From contig DATCTN010000030.1 in the NCBI GenBank assembly GCA_036567965.1, positions 231,845 to 295,844 on the forward strand: 64,000 bases of DNA, given 5' to 3'. The stretch comes from Candidatus Kryptoniota bacterium (lineage in GTDB: Bacteria > Bacteroidota > Ignavibacteria > Kryptoniales > JAKASW01). Shown in pieces: positions 9,140 through 18,145 of this stretch. Made by a program: the position numbers and the translations under genes. Position 1 is the first letter of the stretch; every line of letters starts with the position of its first letter. The notes beneath the pieces are model-generated. The model was given only the letters and a program-made list of their open reading frames with translations, was not told the DNA's origin and ran no database searches.

Positions 9140-9155
9140 TCAGTCGACAGCGGTT
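9116..9155 (-). terminator. Rho-independent terminator of the lipoprotein gene
   Basis: Stem AACCGCTG (9124-9131) pairs perfectly with CAGCGGTT (9148-9155) around a 16-nt loop. Read on the minus strand the stem is followed by a T-rich run (complement of 9116-9125). It lies 30 nt past the minus-strand gene ending at 9186 and overlaps the 3' end of the plus-strand nuclease gene. Confidence 0.7.
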
Positions 9156-9185
9156 CAAAATTAATTGGAGATAAATCGGGGCTAA

Positions 9186-9968
9186 CTAAAGTTGCTTCAG
9201 AAAATCCTTCGCTCTTGTAGCGTATTGCGATTTCGGGTCGACTTTCACGAGCTCCTCCCAGGTCGCCCGGGCCTTATCTTTGTCTCCGAGGCGAACATAG
9301 GTCATACCTAACATCAGGTACGCGGCTCCCCGCTTCCAACTTTTCGGGTAACTGAGTGCGGTGTTGAACGCGTCCAATGCATCATTGTATTTCCTCATGG
9401 CGTAGTAGCACTCACCCAGCCAGTAATGGGTGTTGCTCAGCATTGAGCTGTCCACAGAACTCGCCGCCAGGTTTTTCAGGTCCGCGACCGCATCTTTGTA
9501 TTTGTGCGACTTGAATGCCGCGAGCGCGCCGTCATACTTCCGTTGGAATTCCGATTTCGTGGTCACTGTTGTTTCGGTCATCGATTGTTTTTCGACTTCC
9601 GCTCTCCTGGCGATTAAGTCTCTGTTGATTTGCTTCTGCACCGTCAGTTCGGAATCGAGGGAAGTGGCGCGGTTCTGCAAATCGACTAAGTCCCCCCACT
9701 GCTGACTGCTCTGACCAAGCTTGGATGTCAGGTCCGCAACCTTGGCATTGAGCGCCTTCTTGTCTTGCTCTAGCTGAGCGTTCGACTTCCTCAAGCCGGC
9801 GTTCTCCGTTTGCAACCTCTGATTATCTGTCTTCACGGAATCAAGCGTCGCTGACTCGGCTGTAGCCTGGGCTGCCTCTTCACTTGTGCCACATCCGCTC
9901 AAGAACAAACCAGTTGCAAGCAAGACACTTACGAAAATGAATGATGCCCCCTGCAGTAGAAGTTTCAT
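9186..9968 (-). CDS. Lipoprotein with coiled coil and TPR domain (YbgF/CpoB-like)
   Basis: 260 residues. The signal peptide carries lipobox LSGC with the lipidated cysteine at 26, so the protein is anchored in the envelope. Residues ~40-125 are a heptad-rich coiled coil (LRKSNAQLEQDKKALNAKVA). Residues ~140-258 hold tetratricopeptide units (YDGALAAFKSHKYKDAVADL, ending FLKQL), the layout of YbgF/CpoB, which works with the Tol-Pal system. No tol or pal genes are adjacent, so the assignment rests on architecture only. A strong GAGGAGGG ribosome site precedes ATG, and a clear terminator follows. Confidence 0.8.
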   Translation of the reverse strand: MKLLLQGASFIFVSVLLATGLFLSGCGTSEEAAQATAESATLDSVKTDNQRLQTENAGLRKSNAQLEQDKKALNAKVADLTSKLGQSSQQWGDLVDLQNRATSLDSELTVQKQINRDLIARRAEVEKQSMTETTVTTKSEFQRKYDGALAAFKSHKYKDAVADLKNLAASSVDSSMLSNTHYWLGECYYAMRKYNDALDAFNTALSYPKSWKRGAAYLMLGMTYVRLGDKDKARATWEELVKVDPKSQYATRAKDFLKQL

Positions 9969-10009
9969 ATATTTTCCCTCCTCGAAGTTTTGGTTTGCGA
10001 ACTCGAATG

Positions 10010-10038
10010 AAGTTAGAACAGCACCCCCTAAAAGTCAA
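10010..10038 (-). promoter_or_regulatory. Candidate sigma-70-type promoter of the YbgF-like lipoprotein gene
   Basis: On the minus strand TTGACT (complement of 10033-10038) is followed by a 17-nt spacer and TAACTT (complement of 10010-10015), about 40 nt before the start at 9968. The -35 is one base from consensus; the -10 is weaker. Promoter rules in this phylum are uncertain. Confidence 0.4.
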
Positions 10039-10182
10039 GAAAATATGTCAATCACAAGGTGGACAAGGAAATGGTACACGCATATTAATCGTCAGAGTGG
10101 ATATTTGAATTCCCGTGTCACCACAATTCGTTAGTCGCGGTGTATGTTGGCTTTTTTCTGTTTGAATAGATAGATTCTAACG

Positions 10183-13100
10183 ATGATTCGCAAATCGGAC
10201 GATCCGGACCGTGGCACGGGCAGTGGTTTCCTCAAGTATGAGTTCCACGTTTTAAGGAGCGCGAGGGAAAATTACGGGATAGAGGATCCATTTTTCGGAA
10301 TTACGGGCGACGTCGTTTTCTCGAACCCGCAAGCAGCACAGAAGTTTGCGTCAGCCGTCAACGATAAGAAGAACTCCGAACGAGACAAAAACCGATCAGC
10401 CGCTAATCTGGAGACGAAACAGCTCAGCCCCTCGGAGCTGAACGCACTCGGGTTGATGCATGAGATACTTCATTTCATTGTCGACGCCTACGTGAGCGAT
10501 GCGAATCCCTCCGCGTTTCAAAATCTCCAGAACTGGATTTTTGAAAGGATAGGTCCGGCTCAAGCGGAAGGATGCTGGGGGGAATTCGTCACGATGTATC
10601 CACCAACACCGGTCTACAAATCGCAAATCGCTCCCGTCGAGTACCTGAGAGGGAAGACCGCCGGAACTGATAACAGACATATCGTCCTCGCAGAGCTAAT
10701 CCTGCTTTGGTTGGAGAATCGAAATCCTGCTTACGATCCGATCAGGGAGCTGATTGACGATTCCAAATTGAAAGCGAGGACGAATTATGAAAACGTTCTT
10801 GACGACACCAGGAGATTCTTCGAAACTCAACCAGGGTACGGTCCTGGTAACGATTCACTTATTAACATGCTCCTCGCTCCGATCGAGGCTCATCCTGAAT
10901 CTATAGCGGATCAACTTCAGTTCATCGTGACGAAGTGGAGAGAAATTCTCGCGCGCTCTCCCTACCTACTTCGCTTGCTTGGCGCAATCGACTTTATCCG
11001 TGAAGAAGGCAAATACTATCTGATGCTCGCGCAGGCGAATGCGGATAAATTGAAAATACCCGGAGTTCGCCAGTCACAGTTTGCCGGTTTTGGCGACACG
11101 GGGTCGGCTCCGGTGCTGGAGTTTCGAGACTTGGAGCCGGAGAATTTTAGTGCTGATCTCAACTGGATGCCACGGCTTGTGCTCATTGCGAAAAATGCAT
11201 ACGTGTGGCTCGATCAGCTTAGCAGGAAATATGGCCGTTCGGTTTATCGTCTCGATCAGATCCCGGATGAGGAGCTCGATGTTCTTGCCGACAGAGGATT
11301 TAGCGGGCTCTGGCTCATAGGAATCTGGCGGCGAAGCCATGCCTCGGAACGAATCAAGCATTTAAACGGCAATCCGGATGCGATCGCGTCCGCCTATTCA
11401 CTCGACTCATACGACATTTCGGACGATCTAGGGGGGGAAGAGGCGTATCGTAATCTGCGAAATCGTGGTCTAAGCCGGGGGATAAGGCTTGCGAGCGACA
11501 TGGTGCCGAATCATATGGGAATAGACTCTCCCTGGGTAATCGAGCACCCCGATTGGTTTCTCAAATCTGACTTTCTCCCTTTCCCAGGCTATTCGTTTAA
11601 CGGACCCGATCTAAGCAGCGATCAGCGCGTAGGTGTTTTCCTCGAGGACGGATATTGGTCCAAGCGCGACGCGGCCGTGGTGTTTAAGCGGCTCGACAGA
11701 TGGACCAATGACGTCAGATTCATTTATCATGGAAACGACGGCACACACATGCCATGGAACGATACCGCTCAACTCGATTTCACGAAACGCGAGGTACGAG
11801 AAGCAGTCATTCAGTCTATTCTTCACGTCGCACGACTCTTTCCGATTATCCGCTTCGACGCCGCGATGGTCCTGAGCAAAAAACATTATCAAAGACTTTG
11901 GTTTCCTGAACCCGGGACCGGCGGCGCCATTCCGTCTCGTTCTAATTTTTCGATGACCAAAGAACAATTCGACAGCGTCATACCCGTTGAATTCTGGAGA
12001 GAGGTAGTTGAAAGGGTCCAGAAGGAAGCTCCCGACACACTTCTGCTCGCGGAAGCATTCTGGCTTATGGAAGGTTACTTCGTCAGGACACTGGGTATGC
12101 ATCGTGTCTATAACAGCGCCTTCATGAATATGCTCAAGCGTGAGGAGAATGCGAATTACAGGCAGGTACTTAAGAACATACTCGAGTACAACCCGCAGAT
12201 ACTCAAGCGCTTCGTAAACTTTCTGAACAACCCGGATGAGGAAACCGCTATCGCGCAGTTCGGAAAGGACGACAAGTACTTTGGCGTTTGTATCATGATG
12301 TGTACTATGCCCGGCCTTCCGATGTTCGGTCACGGGCAGATCGAAGGGTTCACCGAAAAATATGGAATGGAATATCGTAAAGCGTACCGTGACGAATCTC
12401 CCGACGACAATCTGGTGGCCAGGCACGCCCGCGAGATATTCCCTCTCCTCCGAAGACGGCAGGAATTCAGCGAGGTTGAGAATTTTCATCTTTATGATTT
12501 TTATTCGGGCAATATTAATGAAGACGTTTTTGCGTACAGCAACAATTATGACGGACGTCGCAGCCTGGTGATCTACAATAATCGATATTCTCACGCTGCC
12601 GGCTGGATAACGAAGTCGGTGGGCTTCGTCGATCACGGCGGAAGAATTGTTCAATGTACGCTTGCCGATGGTCTGTCGCTCAGCCGGAGCAGGAAGAGTT
12701 ATCTGATATTCAGAGATCTTTTGAGCGGGCTCGAGTATGTGCGCTCGACAGGTGGTATCAGGAAGGAAGGTCTTTTTATTGAACTTGGAGCGTACAAGTG
12801 CAATGTCTTTGTGGATTTTCGGGAAGTTGAGTCTACTGCCGACAGGCCGTATGATGAATTCTGTACGACTCTGGCCGGCAAGGGCGTCGGCGACATCGAT
12901 GACGAGTTGGTAAACTTCAAGCTTAGGGAAGTGCATACTGCGATCTACGAAGCTGCTAACGCCGGCAGCCTGAGATATCTGACTGAGCCGCTTGGAAGAG
13001 GAGGCTCAATCCAAAAATGGAATGCTGCGCTGAAACAGAAAACCGAGCGACTTGCAGAAGCGGTCAAGAACTATCTCCGTTCACGAGCCGGGACAGAGGG

Positions 13101-13779
13101 CTGGGTTCAGGAGAAACTCAGACTCTTCAAAATATTGACATCAATCCCAACGGTCACTACGAGTACTGCTACAAAACGCTATTTCAAGAATTGGACGTCA
13201 AGCAATCCGGATCCGACGCTTCCAGGTTTGAGATTGACTTTGATTTGGATGTTCATCTCAGGTATTGAAAAGCTAAGTGATGACAAATCGATAACCGCGT
13301 TGAGTCTCACACATGACTTGCGGCTTGATGCTCAGATCAGGAAATGCTTCGGAGAACTTGGCGTAAGTGACGGCCTGTTACAGTATGAGATGAGAATTCT
13401 AAATGAGATTCTGGGTGATTTGGGAATAGAGGATCATCTTGAGGCAAGGCTTGAGGTTACACTGCTGACGCTGCTCCGGCGGATTACGACGCAGGACCTT
13501 CTTGCTGTGCACGAATATGAAGGTTCACGCTGGTTCAACAAAGAGAGATTCCAGGAGTTGTTGAGTCATGTCGCCATCACGACGGCCATCACCATGTCTG
13601 CACGGCACCGTGGTGGTTCTCTGGAAACATATTTGGGCGAAGCGCTGGATGAGTCAGCCAGCTCCGCATCAAAGCTGGAAAAGGCAGCATCGGAGGTAGG
13701 TTACAAGTTCGATGAATTTATGGGTACGCTCGAGCCAGCAATTAATGAATCGAAAACATCCATGAAGAGATCGCGCTGA
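10183..13779 (+). CDS. Very large alpha-amylase family (GH13) protein
   Basis: 1198 residues, about twice the usual amylase length. A GH13 TIM barrel sits at ~370-760: region I DMVPNH (D439), region II IRFDAAM with nucleophile D559, region III AEAF with acid/base E624, and a region IV-like NNPDEE with D685 in which the usual His-Asp is Pro-Asp, as in GlgE-type maltosyltransferases. About 350 N-terminal and 430 C-terminal residues, mainly helical, are not recognised. No signal peptide is seen, so it is probably cytoplasmic and acts on glycogen or maltodextrin. It is followed by a FucP-type sugar transporter. Whether it hydrolyses or transfers glucans cannot be decided here. Confidence 0.82.
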   Translation: MIRKSDDPDRGTGSGFLKYEFHVLRSARENYGIEDPFFGITGDVVFSNPQAAQKFASAVNDKKNSERDKNRSAANLETKQLSPSELNALGLMHEILHFIVDAYVSDANPSAFQNLQNWIFERIGPAQAEGCWGEFVTMYPPTPVYKSQIAPVEYLRGKTAGTDNRHIVLAELILLWLENRNPAYDPIRELIDDSKLKARTNYENVLDDTRRFFETQPGYGPGNDSLINMLLAPIEAHPESIADQLQFIVTKWREILARSPYLLRLLGAIDFIREEGKYYLMLAQANADKLKIPGVRQSQFAGFGDTGSAPVLEFRDLEPENFSADLNWMPRLVLIAKNAYVWLDQLSRKYGRSVYRLDQIPDEELDVLADRGFSGLWLIGIWRRSHASERIKHLNGNPDAIASAYSLDSYDISDDLGGEEAYRNLRNRGLSRGIRLASDMVPNHMGIDSPWVIEHPDWFLKSDFLPFPGYSFNGPDLSSDQRVGVFLEDGYWSKRDAAVVFKRLDRWTNDVRFIYHGNDGTHMPWNDTAQLDFTKREVREAVIQSILHVARLFPIIRFDAAMVLSKKHYQRLWFPEPGTGGAIPSRSNFSMTKEQFDSVIPVEFWREVVERVQKEAPDTLLLAEAFWLMEGYFVRTLGMHRVYNSAFMNMLKREENANYRQVLKNILEYNPQILKRFVNFLNNPDEETAIAQFGKDDKYFGVCIMMCTMPGLPMFGHGQIEGFTEKYGMEYRKAYRDESPDDNLVARHAREIFPLLRRRQEFSEVENFHLYDFYSGNINEDVFAYSNNYDGRRSLVIYNNRYSHAAGWITKSVGFVDHGGRIVQCTLADGLSLSRSRKSYLIFRDLLSGLEYVRSTGGIRKEGLFIELGAYKCNVFVDFREVESTADRPYDEFCTTLAGKGVGDIDDELVNFKLREVHTAIYEAANAGSLRYLTEPLGRGGSIQKWNAALKQKTERLAEAVKNYLRSRAGTEGWVQEKLRLFKILTSIPTVTTSTATKRYFKNWTSSNPDPTLPGLRLTLIWMFISGIEKLSDDKSITALSLTHDLRLDAQIRKCFGELGVSDGLLQYEMRILNEILGDLGIEDHLEARLEVTLLTLLRRITTQDLLAVHEYEGSRWFNKERFQELLSHVAITTAITMSARHRGGSLETYLGEALDESASSASKLEKAASEVGYKFDEFMGTLEPAINESKTSMKRSR

Positions 13780-14051
13780 GTTGCCTGAATGATATCCTGC
13801 TCATTCTCCTTGAGAATTCCGGGATGAGCTTGGAAAATATCTGCGGCCCGCGATTGACGGGCAAAGGAACAGCATCTCTCCATATTGCTTTTTCGCTTCG
13901 AAAGTGAAAACTTGTTGAAGCGGCCAGATTGAAAAGTGTAACGGAGCCTTGGCGCGAATGCGAAGTTTTCCGTGGCGAGCACGAACTACCTGGAATGATT
14001 TAGCGCAAACCGTCTCGAGGGCATGAATTAAGTAAACAGAAAGGAATTCTT

Positions 14052-15392
14052 GTGCAGTCAGATCTCAGTGAATCCTCGCAGAAAAGTTATTTCGTGTCCA
14101 TAAGTATAATTGGACTCCTCTTTTTCATATTTGGATTTGTTACCTGGCTTAACGGATCCTTGATACCATTTCTGAAGATCGCCTGTGAGCTCAACCAAGC
14201 CGAAGCATATTTGGTTTCACTCGCATTTTATATTTCATACACGCTCATGGCACTCCCGATGTCGGCCGTTTTACTTAAGACCGGCTACAAGAACGGAATG
14301 GTCCTCGGGCTGGTCGGCATGGCGGTCGGCGCGCTAATTTTCATTCCCGCCGCACATACGAGAATATATGCCATTTTCCTTCTTGGACTTTTCGTAATGG
14401 GAGCCGGATTGACAATCCTTCAGACTGCCTCGAACCCTTACATCGTTGTGATCGGTCCGAGGAAGAGTGCTGCGGTGCGAATTGGCTTCATGGGGGTTGC
14501 CAACAAAGCGGCGGGTGTCTTGAGTCCTTTGATATTTACTGCACTTATGCTGCATGGGATAAGTCAATACAGCGATGCCAATCTGAAGTTGCTCAGTTCT
14601 TCTGATAGAATGAATGCGTTCAACGAGTTAGCAAATCGACTAATATGGCCGTACATAATAATGGCGATAATTCTTGTTTTGCTTGCTGCGATGATAAAAT
14701 TCTCTCCGTTGCCTGAATTAAACACTGACGATGATGAAACTACCGGTAGTTCAGTGACGGACAGGACCAGCATCTTCCAATTTCCTCATCTGATTCTCGG
14801 AGCAATCGCTCTTTTCTTCTATGTGGGAGTTGAGGTAATGGCGGCGGATACAATCGGTCTCTACGGAAGATCTCTCGGTATCTCGTTCTTCGGTAAGCTC
14901 ACATCGTACACAATGGCGTTCATGGTGATAGGCTACTTGGTGGGGATTGTTACGATCCCAAAGATAATCAAGCAGGAAACCGCTCTCGTTTTGTCTGCAA
15001 TACTGGGACTTCTGTTTAGTCTCGGAGTAATGCTGACTTCAACCACCAGCTTCGGCATTTCCGGGATCCTGCTCGGCTGGCTTGGCGTTTCTCCTGTGCC
15101 GAACTCCGTTCTCTTTGTTGCAATGTTGGGTTTTGCGAATGCAATGGTGTGGCCGACCATTTGGCCGCTCGCACTCGAAGGGCTCGGCAGATTTACCAAG
15201 ATTGGGTCCGCGATACTTATCATGGCAATTGCCGGCGGCGCAATAATTCCACCGTTGTATGGTCTTCTTTCCGATTCTTATTCACCACAGCTGTCTTACT
15301 GGATATTGCTCCCGTCGTATTTCGCTATTCTATTGTATGCTGCTAAGGGACACAAGATGAGATCGTGGAAAACGTCAGGAGTTGCGAGTTGA
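14052..15392 (+). CDS. Sugar:H+ symporter of the FucP/GluP family (MFS)
   Basis: 446 residues with about 12 hydrophobic helices. The N-terminal FFIFGFVTWLNGSLIPFLK and the QTASNPYI segment are hallmarks of the fucose/glucose/galactose permease (FHS) branch of MFS. It is an inner-membrane importer of a hexose or similar sugar. GTG 14052 is chosen because AAGGA (14041-14045) sits 6 nt upstream. The preceding 272 bp carries no gene. The neighbouring GH13 enzyme suggests shared use in glucan or sugar metabolism, though the gap leaves co-transcription open. Confidence 0.88.
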   Translation: MQSDLSESSQKSYFVSISIIGLLFFIFGFVTWLNGSLIPFLKIACELNQAEAYLVSLAFYISYTLMALPMSAVLLKTGYKNGMVLGLVGMAVGALIFIPAAHTRIYAIFLLGLFVMGAGLTILQTASNPYIVVIGPRKSAAVRIGFMGVANKAAGVLSPLIFTALMLHGISQYSDANLKLLSSSDRMNAFNELANRLIWPYIIMAIILVLLAAMIKFSPLPELNTDDDETTGSSVTDRTSIFQFPHLILGAIALFFYVGVEVMAADTIGLYGRSLGISFFGKLTSYTMAFMVIGYLVGIVTIPKIIKQETALVLSAILGLLFSLGVMLTSTTSFGISGILLGWLGVSPVPNSVLFVAMLGFANAMVWPTIWPLALEGLGRFTKIGSAILIMAIAGGAIIPPLYGLLSDSYSPQLSYWILLPSYFAILLYAAKGHKMRSWKTSGVAS

Positions 15393-15600
15393 TCATCGGG
15401 TCTATACAATAATAAGTCGTCATAATGTATTGGAAAGGATTTGCACACGTGTCAACGTGGGAACAACAAATCTTCACGGATCATAATTTCGGATATCATT
15501 GGGGATCCGTTTGTTTTCTCCGCATCTGTGTGCTGATGCCTCTCTCGGGATAAGTGAACTTCTCGCGCGGAGTTCAAGAGAGTCTCATGTAGGCAATGAA

Positions 15601-16248
15601 GTGATTCGAGAGTACATCCGGAAGCATAGAAGAGAATACACCCACGATCTTCTTGATGAAGCCAACGTGGACCGTGATCCTTATCGGCAGTTTGAGAACT
15701 GGCTCGAAGTTGCATTCAAGGCCGAGCTCCCCGACCCTCATGCGATGGTTCTTGCAACTGTGAGTCGCGATGGAAGACCGTCTGCGCGCGTGGTACTCCT
15801 GAGAGATCTCGATGCCAAAGGAATAATTTTCTACACGAACTACGACAGCAGGAAGGGATTGGAGTTGGCCGCGAATCCTCACGCCTCTGCCGTTTTCTTC
15901 TGGCAAGAACTCGATAGGCAAGTGCGAGTGGAAGGCACAGTCGAAAAAATCACGGAAGCCGAGTCGGATAAATATTTCCGCTCCCGCCCGAGGGAGAGTC
16001 AGATCTCCGCCTGGGCTTCGGCTCAGAGTACCATGATAGATAGCCGCGCGCAGCTAGACGCGCTCTTCGAGAAATTTAAAAATGAATTTCGGAATAAATC
16101 TGTCCCCAGGCCCCCGAACTGGGGAGGACTTAGACTCTGTCCCGATCGGTTTGAATTCTGGCAGGGAAGACCAAACAGGCTTCACGACAGAATAAAGTAC
16201 CAACTCATAGATACGAATCGGTGGGAATTGTCACGGCTCGCTCCATGA
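15601..16248 (+). CDS. pdxH: Pyridoxamine 5'-phosphate oxidase
   Basis: Makes pyridoxal 5'-phosphate from pyridoxine or pyridoxamine phosphate with FMN and O2. Motifs include DPYRQFENWL, AMVLATVSRDGRPSARVVLL (FMN strand), FYTNYDSRKG, RVEGTVEKI, SQISAWASAQS and the C-terminal PPNWGG...FEFWQG...RLHDRI signature. The frame is open from 15499, but GTG 15601 (VIREYIRKHRREY) gives 215 residues, the family's normal length, and is preferred. No partner B6 genes are nearby. Confidence 0.93.
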   Translation: MIREYIRKHRREYTHDLLDEANVDRDPYRQFENWLEVAFKAELPDPHAMVLATVSRDGRPSARVVLLRDLDAKGIIFYTNYDSRKGLELAANPHASAVFFWQELDRQVRVEGTVEKITEAESDKYFRSRPRESQISAWASAQSTMIDSRAQLDALFEKFKNEFRNKSVPRPPNWGGLRLCPDRFEFWQGRPNRLHDRIKYQLIDTNRWELSRLAP

Positions 16249-16348
16249 TCGGGAATTCATCCGTTTGATCCCGAAGTTGATCCCGGGCGAAATTTTTCTC
16301 GCTTAACCGATGGATTATTGATTTTTTTTTGGCATCTTACATTATCAC

Positions 16349-17605
16349 GTGACCACCAAATTCCTTTCAATATTCGTCTTACTCTTGTGCTCATTTGCTC
16401 TTTCGGCAGCAGAAGTCGCACTTTATTCACTTACCTCGTCGAACGAGAAGATGCCCGGAAGAGTCGCCATGAAACTACTTGGTTCCCCGCAGCTGTTGCT
16501 TACAACTATTCTCGTGTCGAACGCAGTGGCGGTCTTTTTGCTTACACTGTTAGGTGCGTCGCTGGCAATGGATTTTGCCTCGCAGCTTTCGCTGAACAAG
16601 ACAATGGCGGTCGTCGTCGAGGTCATTATTATATCCGGCACGCTCATTATCCTCGCCGATGCCGTTCCAAAAGTGATCGCGGCGCGAAATCCAAAGCTCG
16701 TCATCCGACTCAGTCTCCCGCTTCTTCTCGCTTTGGTATTGGTCGAAAGCCCGTTTGTCATTCCCTTGAATAAGTTTCTCTCGAGAATAACGGCGAGGAG
16801 GAATCGGCCGACCCTGTCGATCGACAACAAAGGCCTCAAAACTCTATCTCAAATTGCCGGTCATGCGGGAGTCATAGAAGAGCAGGAGGCGGAACTGCTT
16901 CGAAAAATATCTGACCTCGGGGAGAAGAATGTACGTGGCGCGATGACACCCAGAACGCAGATTGTCAGCGTATCCGTCGACTGCGGGCTCAAAGAAATAG
17001 TCGACGCGTTTAATCAAAGCGAACATTCCAGGCTTCCGGTCTACTCGAACGCATCCGACAATATCATAGGCGTGGTCTACGCGAGGGATGTCCTTCCATT
17101 GATGAGGAAGAGGAACAAGGGCCGGAAATTTGACACAAGCTCGATAATGAGAAAGCCGATCTTTGTTCCTGAAAGCCAGTCAATCGAAAACCTCCTCGAT
17201 ACATTCAGGTCTAACAGGGTCCACATAGCAATGGTGGTCGATGAATTCGGTGGTCTTGCGGGGCTGGTTACGCTTTCCGATGTCGTAAGGGAAATCTTTG
17301 GAACCGGCGGCGAGATGCCGAGGGAAGGAACCCGCGTCGTCAGGCAAAAGGATGGGAGTCTGCTGATTAAAGGCGGGTCAAAGCTCGAGGATGTGGCGGC
17401 TGAGGTAGGGGGCCTCGACCTGGATTATCAACCTGAAGATACCGTTTCCTCGCTTCTGATAAGTCGTCATGGGTCTGTACCGAGGGTTGGCACCCGATTG
17501 GAAATTGGGAAATTCATTTTCGAGATCGAACAGGCCACCCCCAAAGCAATTCTCCAGGTCAGGCTCCGCCAATCGGATCCGCTTCCGGTTGAAAGGAGCG
17601 ATTAA
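16349..17605 (+). CDS. CNNM/CorC-HlyC family membrane protein with CBS pair
   Basis: 418 residues. An N-terminal CNNM membrane domain (about four hydrophobic segments, residues 1-140) is followed by two CBS motifs (MTPRTQIVSV onward, then IMRKPIFVPES and VVDEFGGLAGLVTLSD) and a C-terminal CorC/HlyC transporter-associated domain (KDGSLLIKGGSKLEDVAAEV). Relatives are linked to Mg2+/Co2+ efflux or, as GldE, to gliding lipoproteins in Bacteroidota; the local context supports neither. GTG start. Its 3' end overlaps or touches aroK. Confidence 0.88.
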   Translation: MTTKFLSIFVLLLCSFALSAAEVALYSLTSSNEKMPGRVAMKLLGSPQLLLTTILVSNAVAVFLLTLLGASLAMDFASQLSLNKTMAVVVEVIIISGTLIILADAVPKVIAARNPKLVIRLSLPLLLALVLVESPFVIPLNKFLSRITARRNRPTLSIDNKGLKTLSQIAGHAGVIEEQEAELLRKISDLGEKNVRGAMTPRTQIVSVSVDCGLKEIVDAFNQSEHSRLPVYSNASDNIIGVVYARDVLPLMRKRNKGRKFDTSSIMRKPIFVPESQSIENLLDTFRSNRVHIAMVVDEFGGLAGLVTLSDVVREIFGTGGEMPREGTRVVRQKDGSLLIKGGSKLEDVAAEVGGLDLDYQPEDTVSSLLISRHGSVPRVGTRLEIGKFIFEIEQATPKAILQVRLRQSDPLPVERSD

Positions 17606-18143
17606 AGTCAAACCGATAATTTTCCTGGTGGGCTTCATGGGAAGCGGAAAATCCACAATAGGCCCTCAGCTCGCAAGGAAACTCCGTTACACATTCATCG
17701 ATCTGGACAGAATGATAGAGGCGAATGAAAAGTCCGTTGTGTCCGAAATTTTTGCACGGAAAGGCGAAGCGTATTTTCGTGAGCTTGAATCCAGGACTCT
17801 CGATGAAGTATGCAAAACCGGAGGCGGACTCGTCGTTGCGCTGGGAGGTGGGGCCGTGACTGATTCGCGAAACAGAACCACGATGAAGAAGTTCGGCACG
17901 ACCGTGTACCTTGAAACACGTTTTGAAAATATATTTGAGAGAGTCAAGAGGGATTCTTCAAGACCGATGCTCCTTGGCCCGGACAGCAACCGTCTCGATG
18001 AACCGGCGTTGAAAGCAAAGATTCGTTCGCTTCTATCCGGGCGGGAACGGTTCTATCTCGAATCTGATTTAAGAGTTAATACGGCCGACAAGACCGTCAT
18101 ACAATGTGCGAAAGAAATCGAGGCGAGACTAAGGGGGATGTAA
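17589..18143 (+). CDS. aroK: Shikimate kinase
   Basis: Phosphorylates shikimate to shikimate 3-phosphate. Motifs are the P-loop GFMGSGKST, substrate residues DLDRMIE, the core FRELESR and GGGAV, and the lid region RDSSRPML. The start is unclear. The usual N-terminus would be KPIIFLVGF, but no ATG, GTG or TTG lies there. TTG 17589 overlaps the CNNM gene by 17 nt and is used here (184 residues). A strong GAAAGGAG at 17591-17598 sits after that TTG and instead points to ATT 17601 or GTC 17607. An ATG at 17469 would add 40 residues over the upstream gene and is unlikely. aroB follows 2 nt after the stop. Confidence 0.9.
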   Translation: MKGAIKVKPIIFLVGFMGSGKSTIGPQLARKLRYTFIDLDRMIEANEKSVVSEIFARKGEAYFRELESRTLDEVCKTGGGLVVALGGGAVTDSRNRTTMKKFGTTVYLETRFENIFERVKRDSSRPMLLGPDSNRLDEPALKAKIRSLLSGRERFYLESDLRVNTADKTVIQCAKEIEARLRGM

Positions 18144-18145
18144 AC

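Noticed and set aside
11611..12936. A 441-codon open frame on the minus strand inside the GH13 gene
   Set aside because: It lies wholly antisense to a gene with clear catalytic motifs; its translation matches no family and has the biased composition of a shadow frame.
13701..13982. A 93-codon minus-strand frame at the end of the GH13 gene
   Set aside because: It overlaps the GH13 3' end, has no ribosome site I can see and no recognised motif. I could not support it as a gene.
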